The notes: a model not told the origin generated them from the letters alone. A DNA stretch of 56,472 nt from GCA-2862585 sp049890295 (GCA_049890295.1 JBMHBP010000024.1:1-56472), one strand, 5' to 3'; positions 44,946-53,479 are shown, counted from the first letter of the stretch. Numbers and translations: made by a program.

Positions 44946-45963
44946 ACCTATTGTAATTTTAGCAATTGAGTCGTCTTGCGACGATACTAGTGCAGCTGTA
45001 TTTAAGAACGATGTAAAACTTTCAAATGTCGTGGGCAATCAATCCGTTCATGAACAATACGGAGGTGTTGTGCCTGAACTAGCCTCAAGAGCTCATTTAC
45101 AAAATATTATACCAGTTGTAGATAAAGCAATAAAAGAGTCAGGAATAAATAAAAATGATATTTCTGCAGTAGCATTTACAAAAGGACCAGGTCTTTTGGG
45201 TTCTCTATTAGTGGGAGTTTCTTTTGCTAAATCCTTTGCTTTAGCTAAAAATATACCCCTAATTGATGTTAATCACATGCAAGGACATATAATGGCCCAC
45301 TTCATAAAAGAACAAGATGGAAACACAATACCTCCAAAGTTTCCATTTTTATGTCTAACTGTTTCAGGAGGGCATACTCAAATTGTTAAAGTTAATGACA
45401 TTTTAGACTTTGAATTAATAGGGGAAACTATTGATGATGCTGCAGGAGAAGCCTTTGATAAATCTGCTAAATTATTAGGTCTTCCCTACCCAGGTGGACC
45501 TCTAATTGATAAATACGCCAAATATGGTAATCCTAAAGCATTTAGCTTTGGAATTCCTAAAGTTGATAAATTAAATTTTAGCTTTAGTGGTTTGAAAACC
45601 AGTATACTCTATTTCATCAACAAACAGCTAGCCATTAACCCTAATTTTGTTGATGAAAATTTAAATGATATTTGTGCTTCAATTCAGTATAGTATTATTA
45701 AAATTTTAATGAACAAGTTGGAAAAAGCAAGTCTTGAAACTGGAATTAAAGAAATTGCTATTGCAGGTGGAGTTTCTGCCAACTCTGGTTTAAGAAAAAA
45801 ATTAAAAGAAATGGAAGAGTCACACAATTGGACAACTTACATTCCTCAGTTCCAATATTGCACTGACAATGCAGCAATGATTGCCATAACTGCTTACTAC
45901 AAATTCTTAAAAGAGGACTTTTCTGATCAGACAGTTAGCCCTCAAGCTAGATTCGCTATATAA
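44938..45963 (+). CDS. tsaD: tRNA threonylcarbamoyladenosine synthase subunit TsaD
   Basis: TsaD with TsaB and TsaE transfers threonylcarbamoyl to A37 of ANN-decoding tRNAs. The 341-residue ASKHA protein has AIESSCDDTSAAV at the N-terminus, the metal motif HMQGHIMAHF near 113-122, TVSGGHTQIV, DDAAGEAFDK and the C-terminal CTDNAAMIA. All conserved residues are present. It is translationally coupled to ribBA. Confidence 0.97.
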   Translation: MSKPIVILAIESSCDDTSAAVFKNDVKLSNVVGNQSVHEQYGGVVPELASRAHLQNIIPVVDKAIKESGINKNDISAVAFTKGPGLLGSLLVGVSFAKSFALAKNIPLIDVNHMQGHIMAHFIKEQDGNTIPPKFPFLCLTVSGGHTQIVKVNDILDFELIGETIDDAAGEAFDKSAKLLGLPYPGGPLIDKYAKYGNPKAFSFGIPKVDKLNFSFSGLKTSILYFINKQLAINPNFVDENLNDICASIQYSIIKILMNKLEKASLETGIKEIAIAGGVSANSGLRKKLKEMEESHNWTTYIPQFQYCTDNAAMIAITAYYKFLKEDFSDQTVSPQARFAI

Positions 45964-46022
45964 TTTAGTGGGCTAGAATAAAAATCAATTGAATCAAAAT
46001 ACTATTGATAGTTCAAAACATT

Positions 46023-46030
46023 TACCTTTG
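46023..46030 (+). promoter_or_regulatory. TAnnTTTG -7 box for the CNNM gene
   Basis: TACCTTTG matches the consensus 17 bases upstream of the ATG at 46048. A TTG lies 15 bases further upstream (46005-46007), slightly too close. Confidence 0.5.
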
Positions 46031-46047
46031 TGATATAAAGAGACTTT

Positions 46048-47076
46048 ATGGGAGCATTACTTTTCTACTTATTTTTAGCATTATTTATATCATTTATTTG
46101 CTCTTTAGCAGAAGCTATATTACTTACAACTCCTCAATCTTTTTTAGCAATTAAACAAGATAAGGAAGCTTGGGCAAAATCGTTTTTAAACTACAAGAAA
46201 AATATTGACAAACCTTTATCTGCTATTTTAGCCTTAAATACTGTTGCTCATACTATTGGAGCAGCAGGTGTAGGTGCTGAATCTACTAAATTATTTGGTG
46301 ATAGTTCTCTTGGTATTATATCAGCTATATTGACTTTGTTAATTCTAATTATCTCTGAAATTATACCTAAAACAATGGGAGCAATTTACTGGAGAAACCT
46401 ATCACGATTTGCCTACTACTGTATAAAGGTAATGTTGTTCATAACTTACCCATTAGTTATTATTTCGATAAAAATCACTCAACTTTTTAGTCGAAACAAA
46501 AACACAATTATTAGTAGAGAAGAATTTTCTGCACTAGTTAGTTTAGGATATGATGAGGGCGTATTTTCAAAACAAGAAAATAAGATTATTCAAAATATTC
46601 TTAATTTAAAGACTGTCAACGTTTCTGAAATAATGACCCCAAGAGTAGTAGTTGTATCAGCTGAAGAAAGCTTATCATTAGAACAGTTTAAAAATCAAAA
46701 ACAGTTTTTAAATTTTTCCCGAATACCAATATACTCAAAGCAAAATGAAAAAATATCTGGCTATGTTTTTTTACAAGATATTCTTGAAAAAATATCTGAT
46801 GAAAAGAATCTCAATCTATCATTAGAACTTTTCAAAAGAGATATTTTAACTATTCCAAATACCATCAATATTTTTAACTTATTCAATCAGCTACTTCAAA
46901 AAAAGGAACACATTGCCATAGTTGTTGATGAATACGGAGGACTTGACGGTATCGTAACGATGGAAGATATCATTGAAACACTTGTTGGTCTTGAAATCAT
47001 TGATGAAAAAGACCAAATTATTGATATGCAAAAGTATGCCAAAGAAAAATGGCAAAAAAAGGATAATAGTAATTAG
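46048..47076 (+). CDS. CNNM/CorC-like transporter (DUF21 and CBS domains)
   Basis: The 342-residue protein has a DUF21/CNNM membrane domain with four membrane segments (about 1-150; SLAEAILLTTPQSFLAIKQ; SEIIPKTMGAIYW) and a tandem CBS domain (about 185-325; VSEIMTPRVVVV; IAIVVDEYGGLDGIVTMEDIIETLVG). It lacks the C-terminal CorC/HlyC domain of longer members. CNNM proteins are linked to Mg2+ or Co2+ efflux. The end overlaps by four bases the end of the convergent photolyase gene. Confidence 0.9.
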   Translation: MGALLFYLFLALFISFICSLAEAILLTTPQSFLAIKQDKEAWAKSFLNYKKNIDKPLSAILALNTVAHTIGAAGVGAESTKLFGDSSLGIISAILTLLILIISEIIPKTMGAIYWRNLSRFAYYCIKVMLFITYPLVIISIKITQLFSRNKNTIISREEFSALVSLGYDEGVFSKQENKIIQNILNLKTVNVSEIMTPRVVVVSAEESLSLEQFKNQKQFLNFSRIPIYSKQNEKISGYVFLQDILEKISDEKNLNLSLELFKRDILTIPNTINIFNLFNQLLQKKEHIAIVVDEYGGLDGIVTMEDIIETLVGLEIIDEKDQIIDMQKYAKEKWQKKDNSN

Positions 47077-48554
47077 TCGTTATCTAAACTAATCAAATAT
47101 TCTTCAGCAATTGACAAATGTCTACTTTTCTTGTCCTCATCCATCTTTTTAAAATTCAAGACTAGCATATTTGTTCTGGGATTCTTTTTAAAAAACGATT
47201 CATTCTTAATGATGAACCTCCAAAACAGTGCATCCCAAATAGCACACCACTGGCCTGTTTCGTAATTACTCATTTTTTTAATGTAATTAGATCCACTTAT
47301 ATATGGTTTTGTTGCAAAAACACCGCCATCTGCAAATAGACTCATTCCATAAACATTAGGAACCATTACCCAGTCATAACTATCTATAAAAAGCTCCATA
47401 AACCAATCATACACAGCGTCTGGGTCAAACTCACACAATAACATGAAACTACCTAAAACCATCAAACGTTCAATATGATGACAATAACCTGTTTTTAACA
47501 CCTTATTAATAGTATCATCTATTGGCTCAATACCAGTGGTTGCATCATAAAAACTAGATGGAATCTTTCTTTTAAAACCCCAATAATTTATAGTTCTAGA
47601 ATAACGCCCCTTGCACATGTACATTCCACGTATAAATTCTCTCCATCCAATCAATTGTCTCACAAAACCTTCCGTAGAATTTATTGGGATATTATTCTTT
47701 TCGGCAAAGGACAGTGATTTATTAACCACATCTAGTGGTTTCAAAAGACCAACATTGATTAATGGTGATAAAAGGCTGTGATTTAGCGTCGATGATTCTT
47801 TTACAATTGCGTCTTCGTATACACCAAACTCAGAAAAGCGATGTTCTAAAAACTGATTTAGATAGTCATCAGCTTCATTAAAATTGACTGGAAAAAATTT
47901 ATCGACACTAATTTGGCCATAATTAGAACTAAAATTTTGATTTGTATAAACTACAGCTTCGCTCCAAAACTCACAGCCTTTTGGTGGTTTTATTACAGGT
48001 GGAGTTTTATCCTTTGGATATTTTTTTCTGTTTTCTGTATCATAAGTCCATTTACCACCAATTGGCTTTTGATCGTCATCTAATAAAATGTTTAATTTTT
48101 TTCGTTGTTGTTTATAAAAACTAGTTTGAAAAAATGACTTTTTATCGGCTCTAAAAAATGGACTTAAATCAGCTTCACTATTAATAAATAAGCTACTAGA
48201 AAATATACTAAGTTCTATTTCTTGAGTGATGCCTTTTATTCTTCTAGTTAACCAATCATCCGTTGGATCTATGATTTGAATACATTCGATGTTTTTGTCA
48301 CTTATCTCATTTTTAAAATTCCTAATATCTGATAATGGACTATTCGAATCAACGTAATGTACCGTCTTATTCTTTTTCAATAGGTATTGTTCGTAGGCTT
48401 TCATTGTGGCTCGATGAAAAGCTATCTTTTGTTTGTGAAATTTGAACTGCCGAAAAAACAAATACTCTTCTATGAGGTAAATTTCAAAATCGTTTTCTAG
48501 TAATTCATTGTGGTAAAATAGTTGATGTGGAAATATTATGTTAATAGTTTTCAT
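47073..48554 (-). CDS. FeS-photolyase family (PhrB/CryPro) protein, apparently lacking the cluster cysteines
   Basis: Members of this family repair (6-4) photoproducts or sense light using FAD, a lumazine and usually a [4Fe-4S] cluster. The 493-residue protein shows the N-terminal antenna-type domain, then the FAD-binding region: EGFVRQLIGWREFIRGMY, CHHIERLMVLGSFMLL near 355-370, DSYDWVMVPNVYGMSLFADGG, and YISGSNYIKKMSNY. Where PhrB proteins normally have CKGC and a further CP-type cysteine, this one has only one Cys (about residue 437) in a shortened loop, so the cluster is probably absent. It is the last gene of the leftward photolyase run. Confidence 0.85.
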   Translation of the reverse strand: MKTINIIFPHQLFYHNELLENDFEIYLIEEYLFFRQFKFHKQKIAFHRATMKAYEQYLLKKNKTVHYVDSNSPLSDIRNFKNEISDKNIECIQIIDPTDDWLTRRIKGITQEIELSIFSSSLFINSEADLSPFFRADKKSFFQTSFYKQQRKKLNILLDDDQKPIGGKWTYDTENRKKYPKDKTPPVIKPPKGCEFWSEAVVYTNQNFSSNYGQISVDKFFPVNFNEADDYLNQFLEHRFSEFGVYEDAIVKESSTLNHSLLSPLINVGLLKPLDVVNKSLSFAEKNNIPINSTEGFVRQLIGWREFIRGMYMCKGRYSRTINYWGFKRKIPSSFYDATTGIEPIDDTINKVLKTGYCHHIERLMVLGSFMLLCEFDPDAVYDWFMELFIDSYDWVMVPNVYGMSLFADGGVFATKPYISGSNYIKKMSNYETGQWCAIWDALFWRFIIKNESFFKKNPRTNMLVLNFKKMDEDKKSRHLSIAEEYLISLDND

Positions 48555-48575
48555 TAGTTCTTTGATTCTAAATTT

Positions 48576-50060
48576 CTAATTCTTGCCCTCACTTTTTCGA
48601 TTATTTCTAAATCTATTGACTGTATGAGTAAATACTAATCGTCTATTTTCTTCTTTTACTGATTTTAGTTTTCTATGACCCCACAATTTTGTTCGAGCCT
48701 TTTTGCCAGCTTCAATTAGGTCAACTTGCGGAAACGGATAGGTGGAATCTATATTCAAAAATTGTTTATCAATATCGGTCAATAACCATGGTTCATGAAT
48801 AAAATTTTCTGGCACATCTTTGAGTTCCTCTACCCATTGCTTAATAAAAACACCTTTTGGGTCGTGATCTTTAGACTGTTTTATTGGATTATACATTCTT
48901 ACTGTATTTATTCCAGTTGTACCTGCTTGCATTTGAAATTGAGGGTAATGAATTCCAGGATCATAATCTAAGAACAGCTGTGCTAAGTGATATACGCCTT
49001 GTTTCCAGCTACAATCAAAGTGATGGCAAAATACTGATACCAGCATTGCACGCATTCTAAAGTTAATCCAACCTGTAATTTTAAGACAACGCATACATGC
49101 ATCTACCAATGGAAAGCCTGTAGTACCATTTTTCCATGCTTCAATTAATTTAGGGTCATTGGAATATTCGAGTTGTTCATAAGCCCTATTGATACAATGG
49201 GTTTCATAGTCACATTCAACTTCAAATTTTTGAATAAAATGACAATGCCATTTTAATCGTGTTAAAATACCATTGAAACTTCTTTTGTATTTTGAATAAT
49301 TTGGATGACTTTTTATATGATGATAAGCTTGCTTTATGCTTAAATTTCCCCAGGAAAGATAAGGTGAAATTCTTCCACACGATTTTCTACTTTCCAAAGG
49401 TTTTGAAATAAAATAACTGTAATCCTTACCCCGCAGTTTAGTGAATGATTTAAGGTAAGTAATGGCATGTTCTTCTCCAGGAAATTGAAAGGTTTTTGGA
49501 TATCCTTTTAACTCGCTTTCAAAGTCTTTGGCTAATTCATAGGGGTTATCAAAAATATCTAAGGTGGATACAGAATAGGAGTTTTTTATAATGGGCTGAT
49601 AGACCATTTCGTACCACCTTTTATCCCAATTAACTCTATTTTTTATCCCTCTAATAATACCATTCTTTTGGTGTTCTACCCATTGAATTTTGTTTTGTTG
49701 ACAATGTGAGCCAACTGACTTATCTATTTCCCAACTCATACGAATACCTGATTCCCGATAAGAAAATAATGAACTTATGCAGTAATTTTGTGATAAGAAT
49801 TCAAATACTTTAAGTGTGTCGGCATGAAAAATTATCACCTCTCTATTGTAGGGTTTTAATTTTCGATTTATTTCTAAAATTGAGTGATAAACAAATTGAT
49901 GATGCCTAAAAGAACTATCAGCATAGGCTATTCTTTTGGGATCATAAATATAAATAGGCAGATAGTCAAGCTCACTTTTTTCAGCCATTTGAAAAGACAA
50001 ATGGTCTTGAGTTCTTAAATCACGTTTAAGCCAAACGATATTTATTGCTTTCTTTACCAA
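48576..50060 (-). CDS. Deoxyribodipyrimidine photolyase/cryptochrome
   Basis: The 494-residue protein has the full standard order: N-terminal alpha/beta antenna domain (NIVWLKRDLRTQDHLS at 7-22; IYIYDP) and the C-terminal FAD domain (SCGRISPYLSWGNLS; RLKWHCHFIQKFE; GFPLVDACMRCLKITGWINFRMRAMLVS; LFLDYDPGIHYPQFQMQAG). It could repair cyclobutane pyrimidine dimers or be a light sensor; INFRMRAMLVS differs from the MHNRxRM motif of class I enzymes and fits a plant-like cryptochrome or class III-like clade. The start is TTG at 50060, overlapping the upstream stop by 7 bases. Confidence 0.9.
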   Translation of the reverse strand: MVKKAINIVWLKRDLRTQDHLSFQMAEKSELDYLPIYIYDPKRIAYADSSFRHHQFVYHSILEINRKLKPYNREVIIFHADTLKVFEFLSQNYCISSLFSYRESGIRMSWEIDKSVGSHCQQNKIQWVEHQKNGIIRGIKNRVNWDKRWYEMVYQPIIKNSYSVSTLDIFDNPYELAKDFESELKGYPKTFQFPGEEHAITYLKSFTKLRGKDYSYFISKPLESRKSCGRISPYLSWGNLSIKQAYHHIKSHPNYSKYKRSFNGILTRLKWHCHFIQKFEVECDYETHCINRAYEQLEYSNDPKLIEAWKNGTTGFPLVDACMRCLKITGWINFRMRAMLVSVFCHHFDCSWKQGVYHLAQLFLDYDPGIHYPQFQMQAGTTGINTVRMYNPIKQSKDHDPKGVFIKQWVEELKDVPENFIHEPWLLTDIDKQFLNIDSTYPFPQVDLIEAGKKARTKLWGHRKLKSVKEENRRLVFTHTVNRFRNNRKSEGKN

Positions 50061-51190
50061 ACAACTTCTTTTTTACAATATTTCCAGAAAGAAAAGAAAG
50101 ATTTGTGATAGCCAGTCACTGAAGACAACCAATCTCTATTTTCCTCAATTCCGATATAGTGAGTATTTAAAGGGTGCTCTTTATAAACAATTGAACCATT
50201 TTCGATTTTTTGTTTGAGTGATTTGAAATCACCTACATAGAATTTTACGTCTTCAATATTTTTAGAAAGATTTAATAAGAAATCAATACAAGCCTGGGAT
50301 ACTGGGAATTTTTCAAATAGCCAGGGCTCTAACAAAATGACTCGCTGATAATCCTCATTTTGGTGCCAATGAGGATCTAAGTTGTAATAATTATAAATTA
50401 ATGTAGGACGATTTGGCTCAATATTATCTGATGGTATATTGTCAAGATTAGTTTCCAGATTTAAAGTTAAAGTATGCTTTAACTCGGTCGGAATAGCTAA
50501 GTCTTCAAAACTTTCGTAGCTACAATCTAAATAGGTTTTCCGTTGATTACTCTCAAAAAAATTATTAATATTTGATTGATTTGCATAGTATTTTTTTCCA
50601 GAGTTACTACCAACAACCCACTGCCAACTTAATATGTTACTTGCTAAGTCACCGTCCAATAAATTATAATACATCCATTTTGACGGCAAACTCCAGTGAC
50701 ATCTGGCAATATTACACGCTATTGATGCTACATACATGCGCATGTGGTTATGCATATAACCTGACTGATATAAGGCTTTAATACCTTCGTCAATAGCCTC
50801 GACACCAGTACATGCATCTACTATAGCCTCAGGGATTTGATATGACTCAACTTGTTCTTGTTTTCTTTTAAGGTCAGAAAAAATCAAATCACCTTTAGCA
50901 ACCCATACTTGTTGCCAATAATCTCTCCATGCTAATTCTTGAATAAACTTTTCCGCTTTTGCAAATGAAACACCTGTTGCCTTAATTTCATCACACAAAA
51001 TTTTAGTTGAGAGAACACCTCGAGAAATATATGGACCAAGTTTACTTACAGCACCATTTTTATAATTTCGACTAGAGGCATAACGTACAGGTTGAATACT
51101 CTTTGCTAATTTCTTTATAACATCAATTTGAGTTGAAAAACTCAGCGTTTTGATATCTTGTTGTTTGATATTGATTTTTGTCTGCTGCAT
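50054..51190 (-). CDS. Photolyase-like FAD domain protein with domains in reversed order
   Basis: The 378-residue protein starts straight away with a photolyase FAD-binding domain (about 30-215): LGPYISRGVLS, QELAWRDYWQQVW, TGVEAIDEGIKALYQSGYMH, NHMRMYVAS, NLLDGDLASNILSWQWV. No antenna domain precedes it. The C-terminal 150 residues (about 228-378) contain RVILLEPWLFEKFPVSQACI, IEDVKFYVGDFKSLKQ and HYIGIEENRDWL, which follow the strand and helix pattern of a photolyase antenna domain (compare YLPIYIYDP and VIIFHADTLKVFEFL in the neighbouring photolyase). A circular permutation is inferred. The start lies 49 bases inside the DUF2805 gene. Confidence 0.8.
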   Translation of the reverse strand: MQQTKINIKQQDIKTLSFSTQIDVIKKLAKSIQPVRYASSRNYKNGAVSKLGPYISRGVLSTKILCDEIKATGVSFAKAEKFIQELAWRDYWQQVWVAKGDLIFSDLKRKQEQVESYQIPEAIVDACTGVEAIDEGIKALYQSGYMHNHMRMYVASIACNIARCHWSLPSKWMYYNLLDGDLASNILSWQWVVGSNSGKKYYANQSNINNFFESNQRKTYLDCSYESFEDLAIPTELKHTLTLNLETNLDNIPSDNIEPNRPTLIYNYYNLDPHWHQNEDYQRVILLEPWLFEKFPVSQACIDFLLNLSKNIEDVKFYVGDFKSLKQKIENGSIVYKEHPLNTHYIGIEENRDWLSSVTGYHKSFFSFWKYCKKEVVW

Positions 51191-51429
51191 TTAAATCGTT
51201 TTATGTCTTTACTTCTTTTTTTTAAGTGTTTATTACTGACTCCACTCTGTACCCGTTGTCGCCATAGTTTAAAAGAGCTTTCTTTTAATGACAACCTCAT
51301 TAGCCTAATAACATCTGATTCGGATAATCCAAACTGATATTGAATAGCCTCGAAAGGTGTTCTGTCTTCCCAGGCCATTTCTATAATTCTATCTATTTGA
51401 ATTAGATTTAGCAATTTTAATTTATTCAT
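51142..51429 (-). CDS. DUF2805/TIGR03643 family protein
   Basis: The 95-residue basic protein contains the family core (residues 8-65): IDRIIEMAWEDRTPFEAIQYQFGLSESDVIRLMRLSLKESSFKLWRQRV in the sequence, which includes a helix-turn-helix-like segment. TIGR03643 proteins are often found next to photolyase genes; their function is unknown. The last 30 residues are rich in Lys and Arg and extend past the usual end, overlapping the next gene by 49 bases. Confidence 0.85.
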   Translation of the reverse strand: MNKLKLLNLIQIDRIIEMAWEDRTPFEAIQYQFGLSESDVIRLMRLSLKESSFKLWRQRVQSGVSNKHLKKRSKDIKRFKCSRQKSISNNKISKR

Positions 51430-51454
51430 ACCTCATATAATACTATACTAAAAC

Positions 51455-51874
51455 TTAGACATTTGATTCTAAATCTAGATTCTTAATCTTGTAATATCTT
51501 GTAATAAACGTTTTATGAGATTTTAAGTCGCTATAGGTTAATTTCAGATTATAACTTGAAAATTGAAATTGAAAAAAACCATCGTTAGTAACAAAACTAC
51601 ACTGATTAAAATGTGATATTAAAATGTACTCTTCATTTTTATACCTAAAGAAAAAAGCAAGACCGTTTTTTCTAAGTTCAAAGGCACCATAAACTAGGTC
51701 TGAATAGTCTTCGAAATTAATTGCATGATTTGAAGGACTCATTGAGATAATTTTATATTTGGGTGACCCAAACACATCATATTTAAATTTCTCTATCAAA
51801 CTAAAGCTAGAACCAATTACGGAATTAATTGTTTGATAAATTTCTTTTGGATTTTGACTGGTTTTTAATAACAT
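51455..51874 (-). CDS. Unrecognised protein, first gene of the photolyase run
   Basis: The 139-residue protein (ATG at 51874) has no signal peptide or membrane segment. The C-terminal half alternates short strands (LVYGAFELRKNGLAFFFRY, EEYILISHF, FQFQF, LKLTYSDL) and ends in a helix-like tail, loosely like a PH-like fold. No family was recognised. A longer frame to 51964 would cross the promoter and run into the divergent gene and is not favoured. The stop is 25 bases from the DUF2805 start, so it likely leads the operon 51874 to 47073. Confidence 0.6.
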   Translation of the reverse strand: MLLKTSQNPKEIYQTINSVIGSSFSLIEKFKYDVFGSPKYKIISMSPSNHAINFEDYSDLVYGAFELRKNGLAFFFRYKNEEYILISHFNQCSFVTNDGFFQFQFSSYNLKLTYSDLKSHKTFITRYYKIKNLDLESNV

Positions 51875-51905
51875 TGTATAACAAATATACAAAATAGTTA
51901 TACAA
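51874..51905. promoter_or_regulatory. Divergent operator-like region with three TATACAA half-sites
   Basis: TTGTATA at 51874-51880 (inverted), TATACAA at 51886-51892 and TATACAA at 51899-51905. The outer copies form a 9-bp perfect inverted repeat, TTGTATAAC and GTTATACAA, with 14 bases between. A minus-strand TATATTTG -7 box (51889-51882) ends 8 bases before the 51874 ATG and lies within the repeat, a classic repressor layout. T-n-TACA half-sites recall those of CarH/LitR-type MerR regulators; the regulator is not in the window. Confidence 0.55.
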
Positions 51906-51908
51906 AAT

Positions 51909-52679
51909 TTGGTGAGATATAGTATTTCTGAAATAAAATCTGGAAAAATACCAAGTAACATCACTGGTGTTTATTTTATGCTCAATCAACATGATGAAAT
52001 TATCTACATTGGAAAAAGTATTGATATTAAAAAACGAATAAAACAACATTTAAGTAATGGAAGAGAAAGAATGTTGTACTTTTTCAAACAGCTCAAGATT
52101 GTAAATACATCTTGTGAATTAATGGCATTACTTTATGAATCACAAGAAATAAAAAAACATAGGCCTATTTATAATAGAAGACTTCGAAAAGCTAAGTCGC
52201 GTTATTTTATTCATGAAAATATAAATGACTCAGGGTACAATTACCTTACTATCAATTCCGTTGAAGAAAATTCCTTGTTAGTCTTTGACAGCTTGTTAAA
52301 AGCTAAACGACAAGTTCAATATTTGACAGATAAATTTAGCCTATGTGATAAAATAAACCTGTTAGAAAAAACGAATAAATCGTGTTTTAAGTATCATCTT
52401 AAAATGTGTCATGGTGCTTGCATAGATAATGAGGAATCACATAATTATAACACACGCTTTTATGAGGCTATTGATAGCTTTCAACATTTTCCTAAAAAAT
52501 GCACATTAGAATTTCAGTCTGATAAATTAATTACATTCGTAGAAATAAGTAATCATGTAGTGATAGCTTATGGAATAAAAAATAAATCTAGATTTGAAGT
52601 TGAATTTCAATCTAATGATGAACTACGAATCGTAAAATACTTTAGTAAGAGAAATAATTATAAATTAATTGAAACTTAA
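51909..52679 (+). CDS. GIY-YIG nuclease-like protein (UvrC/Cho-like)
   Basis: Residues of about 18-95 form a GIY-YIG domain (TGVYFMLNQHDEIIYIGKS, IKKRIKQHL, MALLYESQEIKKHRPIYNRRL). Residues of about 165-185 contain CFKYHLKMCHGAC, the cysteine motif found after this domain in UvrC/Cho-like and DnaQ-fused nucleases. The exonuclease and UvrC C-terminal domains are absent. No ATG precedes the domain, so the start is TTG at 51909 or GTG at 51912; an internal ATG (51978) would cut the domain. Shared operator with the photolyase run suggests a role in DNA repair. Confidence 0.75.
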   Translation: MVRYSISEIKSGKIPSNITGVYFMLNQHDEIIYIGKSIDIKKRIKQHLSNGRERMLYFFKQLKIVNTSCELMALLYESQEIKKHRPIYNRRLRKAKSRYFIHENINDSGYNYLTINSVEENSLLVFDSLLKAKRQVQYLTDKFSLCDKINLLEKTNKSCFKYHLKMCHGACIDNEESHNYNTRFYEAIDSFQHFPKKCTLEFQSDKLITFVEISNHVVIAYGIKNKSRFEVEFQSNDELRIVKYFSKRNNYKLIET

Positions 52680-52683
52680 TAAA

Positions 52684-53448
52684 ATGCTGCAATTCAAAAC
52701 ACAAATTAATAACTCGAGTAAAGAATGGGTTACATTTCTACACGGCTTTGGAGGCAGTAGTAATATTTGGCACAAACAAATAAGGGAATTAAGTAAGCAC
52801 TATAACTTACTTTTCATTGACCTCAGAGGACATGGAAAGTCAAAAGATATTCCTTTGGACTCAAATTTTAAGTTATCAAATGCATGTCAAGATGTAATCA
52901 ATGTTCTCGAATCTTTAAAAATAAAAACATCTCATTTTATAGGTATATCGTTTGGCACGCTACTCATTTTAAAAATTATTGAACACCACAAACAGTATGT
53001 TAACAAGTCAATTTTAGCTGGAGCAATTACTTCATTCAATTACTTCACGAAATTTTTACTTTTCAAATTAAACCTTTTGAAAAGAATTTTACCCAATATG
53101 CTTCTATATAAACTATTTGCCTACATCATTATGCCAAAACCAAATCATAAGGAGTCGAGACAAATATTCATCAACGAGGCTAAAGTAATTGATCGTAGAG
53201 TTTTTAATCAGTGGATTAAAATGATTCCTGAGCTTAAATCTTTTATTAAAAACTTAAATCCAAAAAGCTTTAAACATTCCATTTTATTTGTTTCTGGTAA
53301 AGGAGATTATTTATTTTCAGACGAAGTAAGACAGTTTTCCTCTGCCAATGAAAAATTAAGTTTTTGTGCTGTTAACAATGCAGGTCATGTTGTGAACATT
53401 GACCAACCATCAATTTTTAATGAAAAAGTGATTCATTATTTAGGTTAA
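52684..53448 (+). CDS. Alpha/beta hydrolase
   Basis: The 254-residue protein has FLHGFGGSSNIW near residues 20-31 (oxyanion hole), DLRGHGKS, the nucleophile elbow GISFGT around residue 88-93, the acid in SGKGDYLFS, and the catalytic His in NNAGHVVNIDQP. The substrate is unknown. The start is the ATG 5 bases after the nuclease gene stop, so they are co-transcribed. Confidence 0.85.
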   Translation: MLQFKTQINNSSKEWVTFLHGFGGSSNIWHKQIRELSKHYNLLFIDLRGHGKSKDIPLDSNFKLSNACQDVINVLESLKIKTSHFIGISFGTLLILKIIEHHKQYVNKSILAGAITSFNYFTKFLLFKLNLLKRILPNMLLYKLFAYIIMPKPNHKESRQIFINEAKVIDRRVFNQWIKMIPELKSFIKNLNPKSFKHSILFVSGKGDYLFSDEVRQFSSANEKLSFCAVNNAGHVVNIDQPSIFNEKVIHYLG

Positions 53449-53479
53449 TTATTTAGATAATTTCACTCCTGCAAAATAA

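Noticed and set aside
51875..51964. Upstream extension of the 51455-51874 protein to 51964
   Set aside because: It would cross the palindromic promoter region and overlap the start of the divergent nuclease gene; the hydrophobic extension looks like translated AT-rich promoter DNA.
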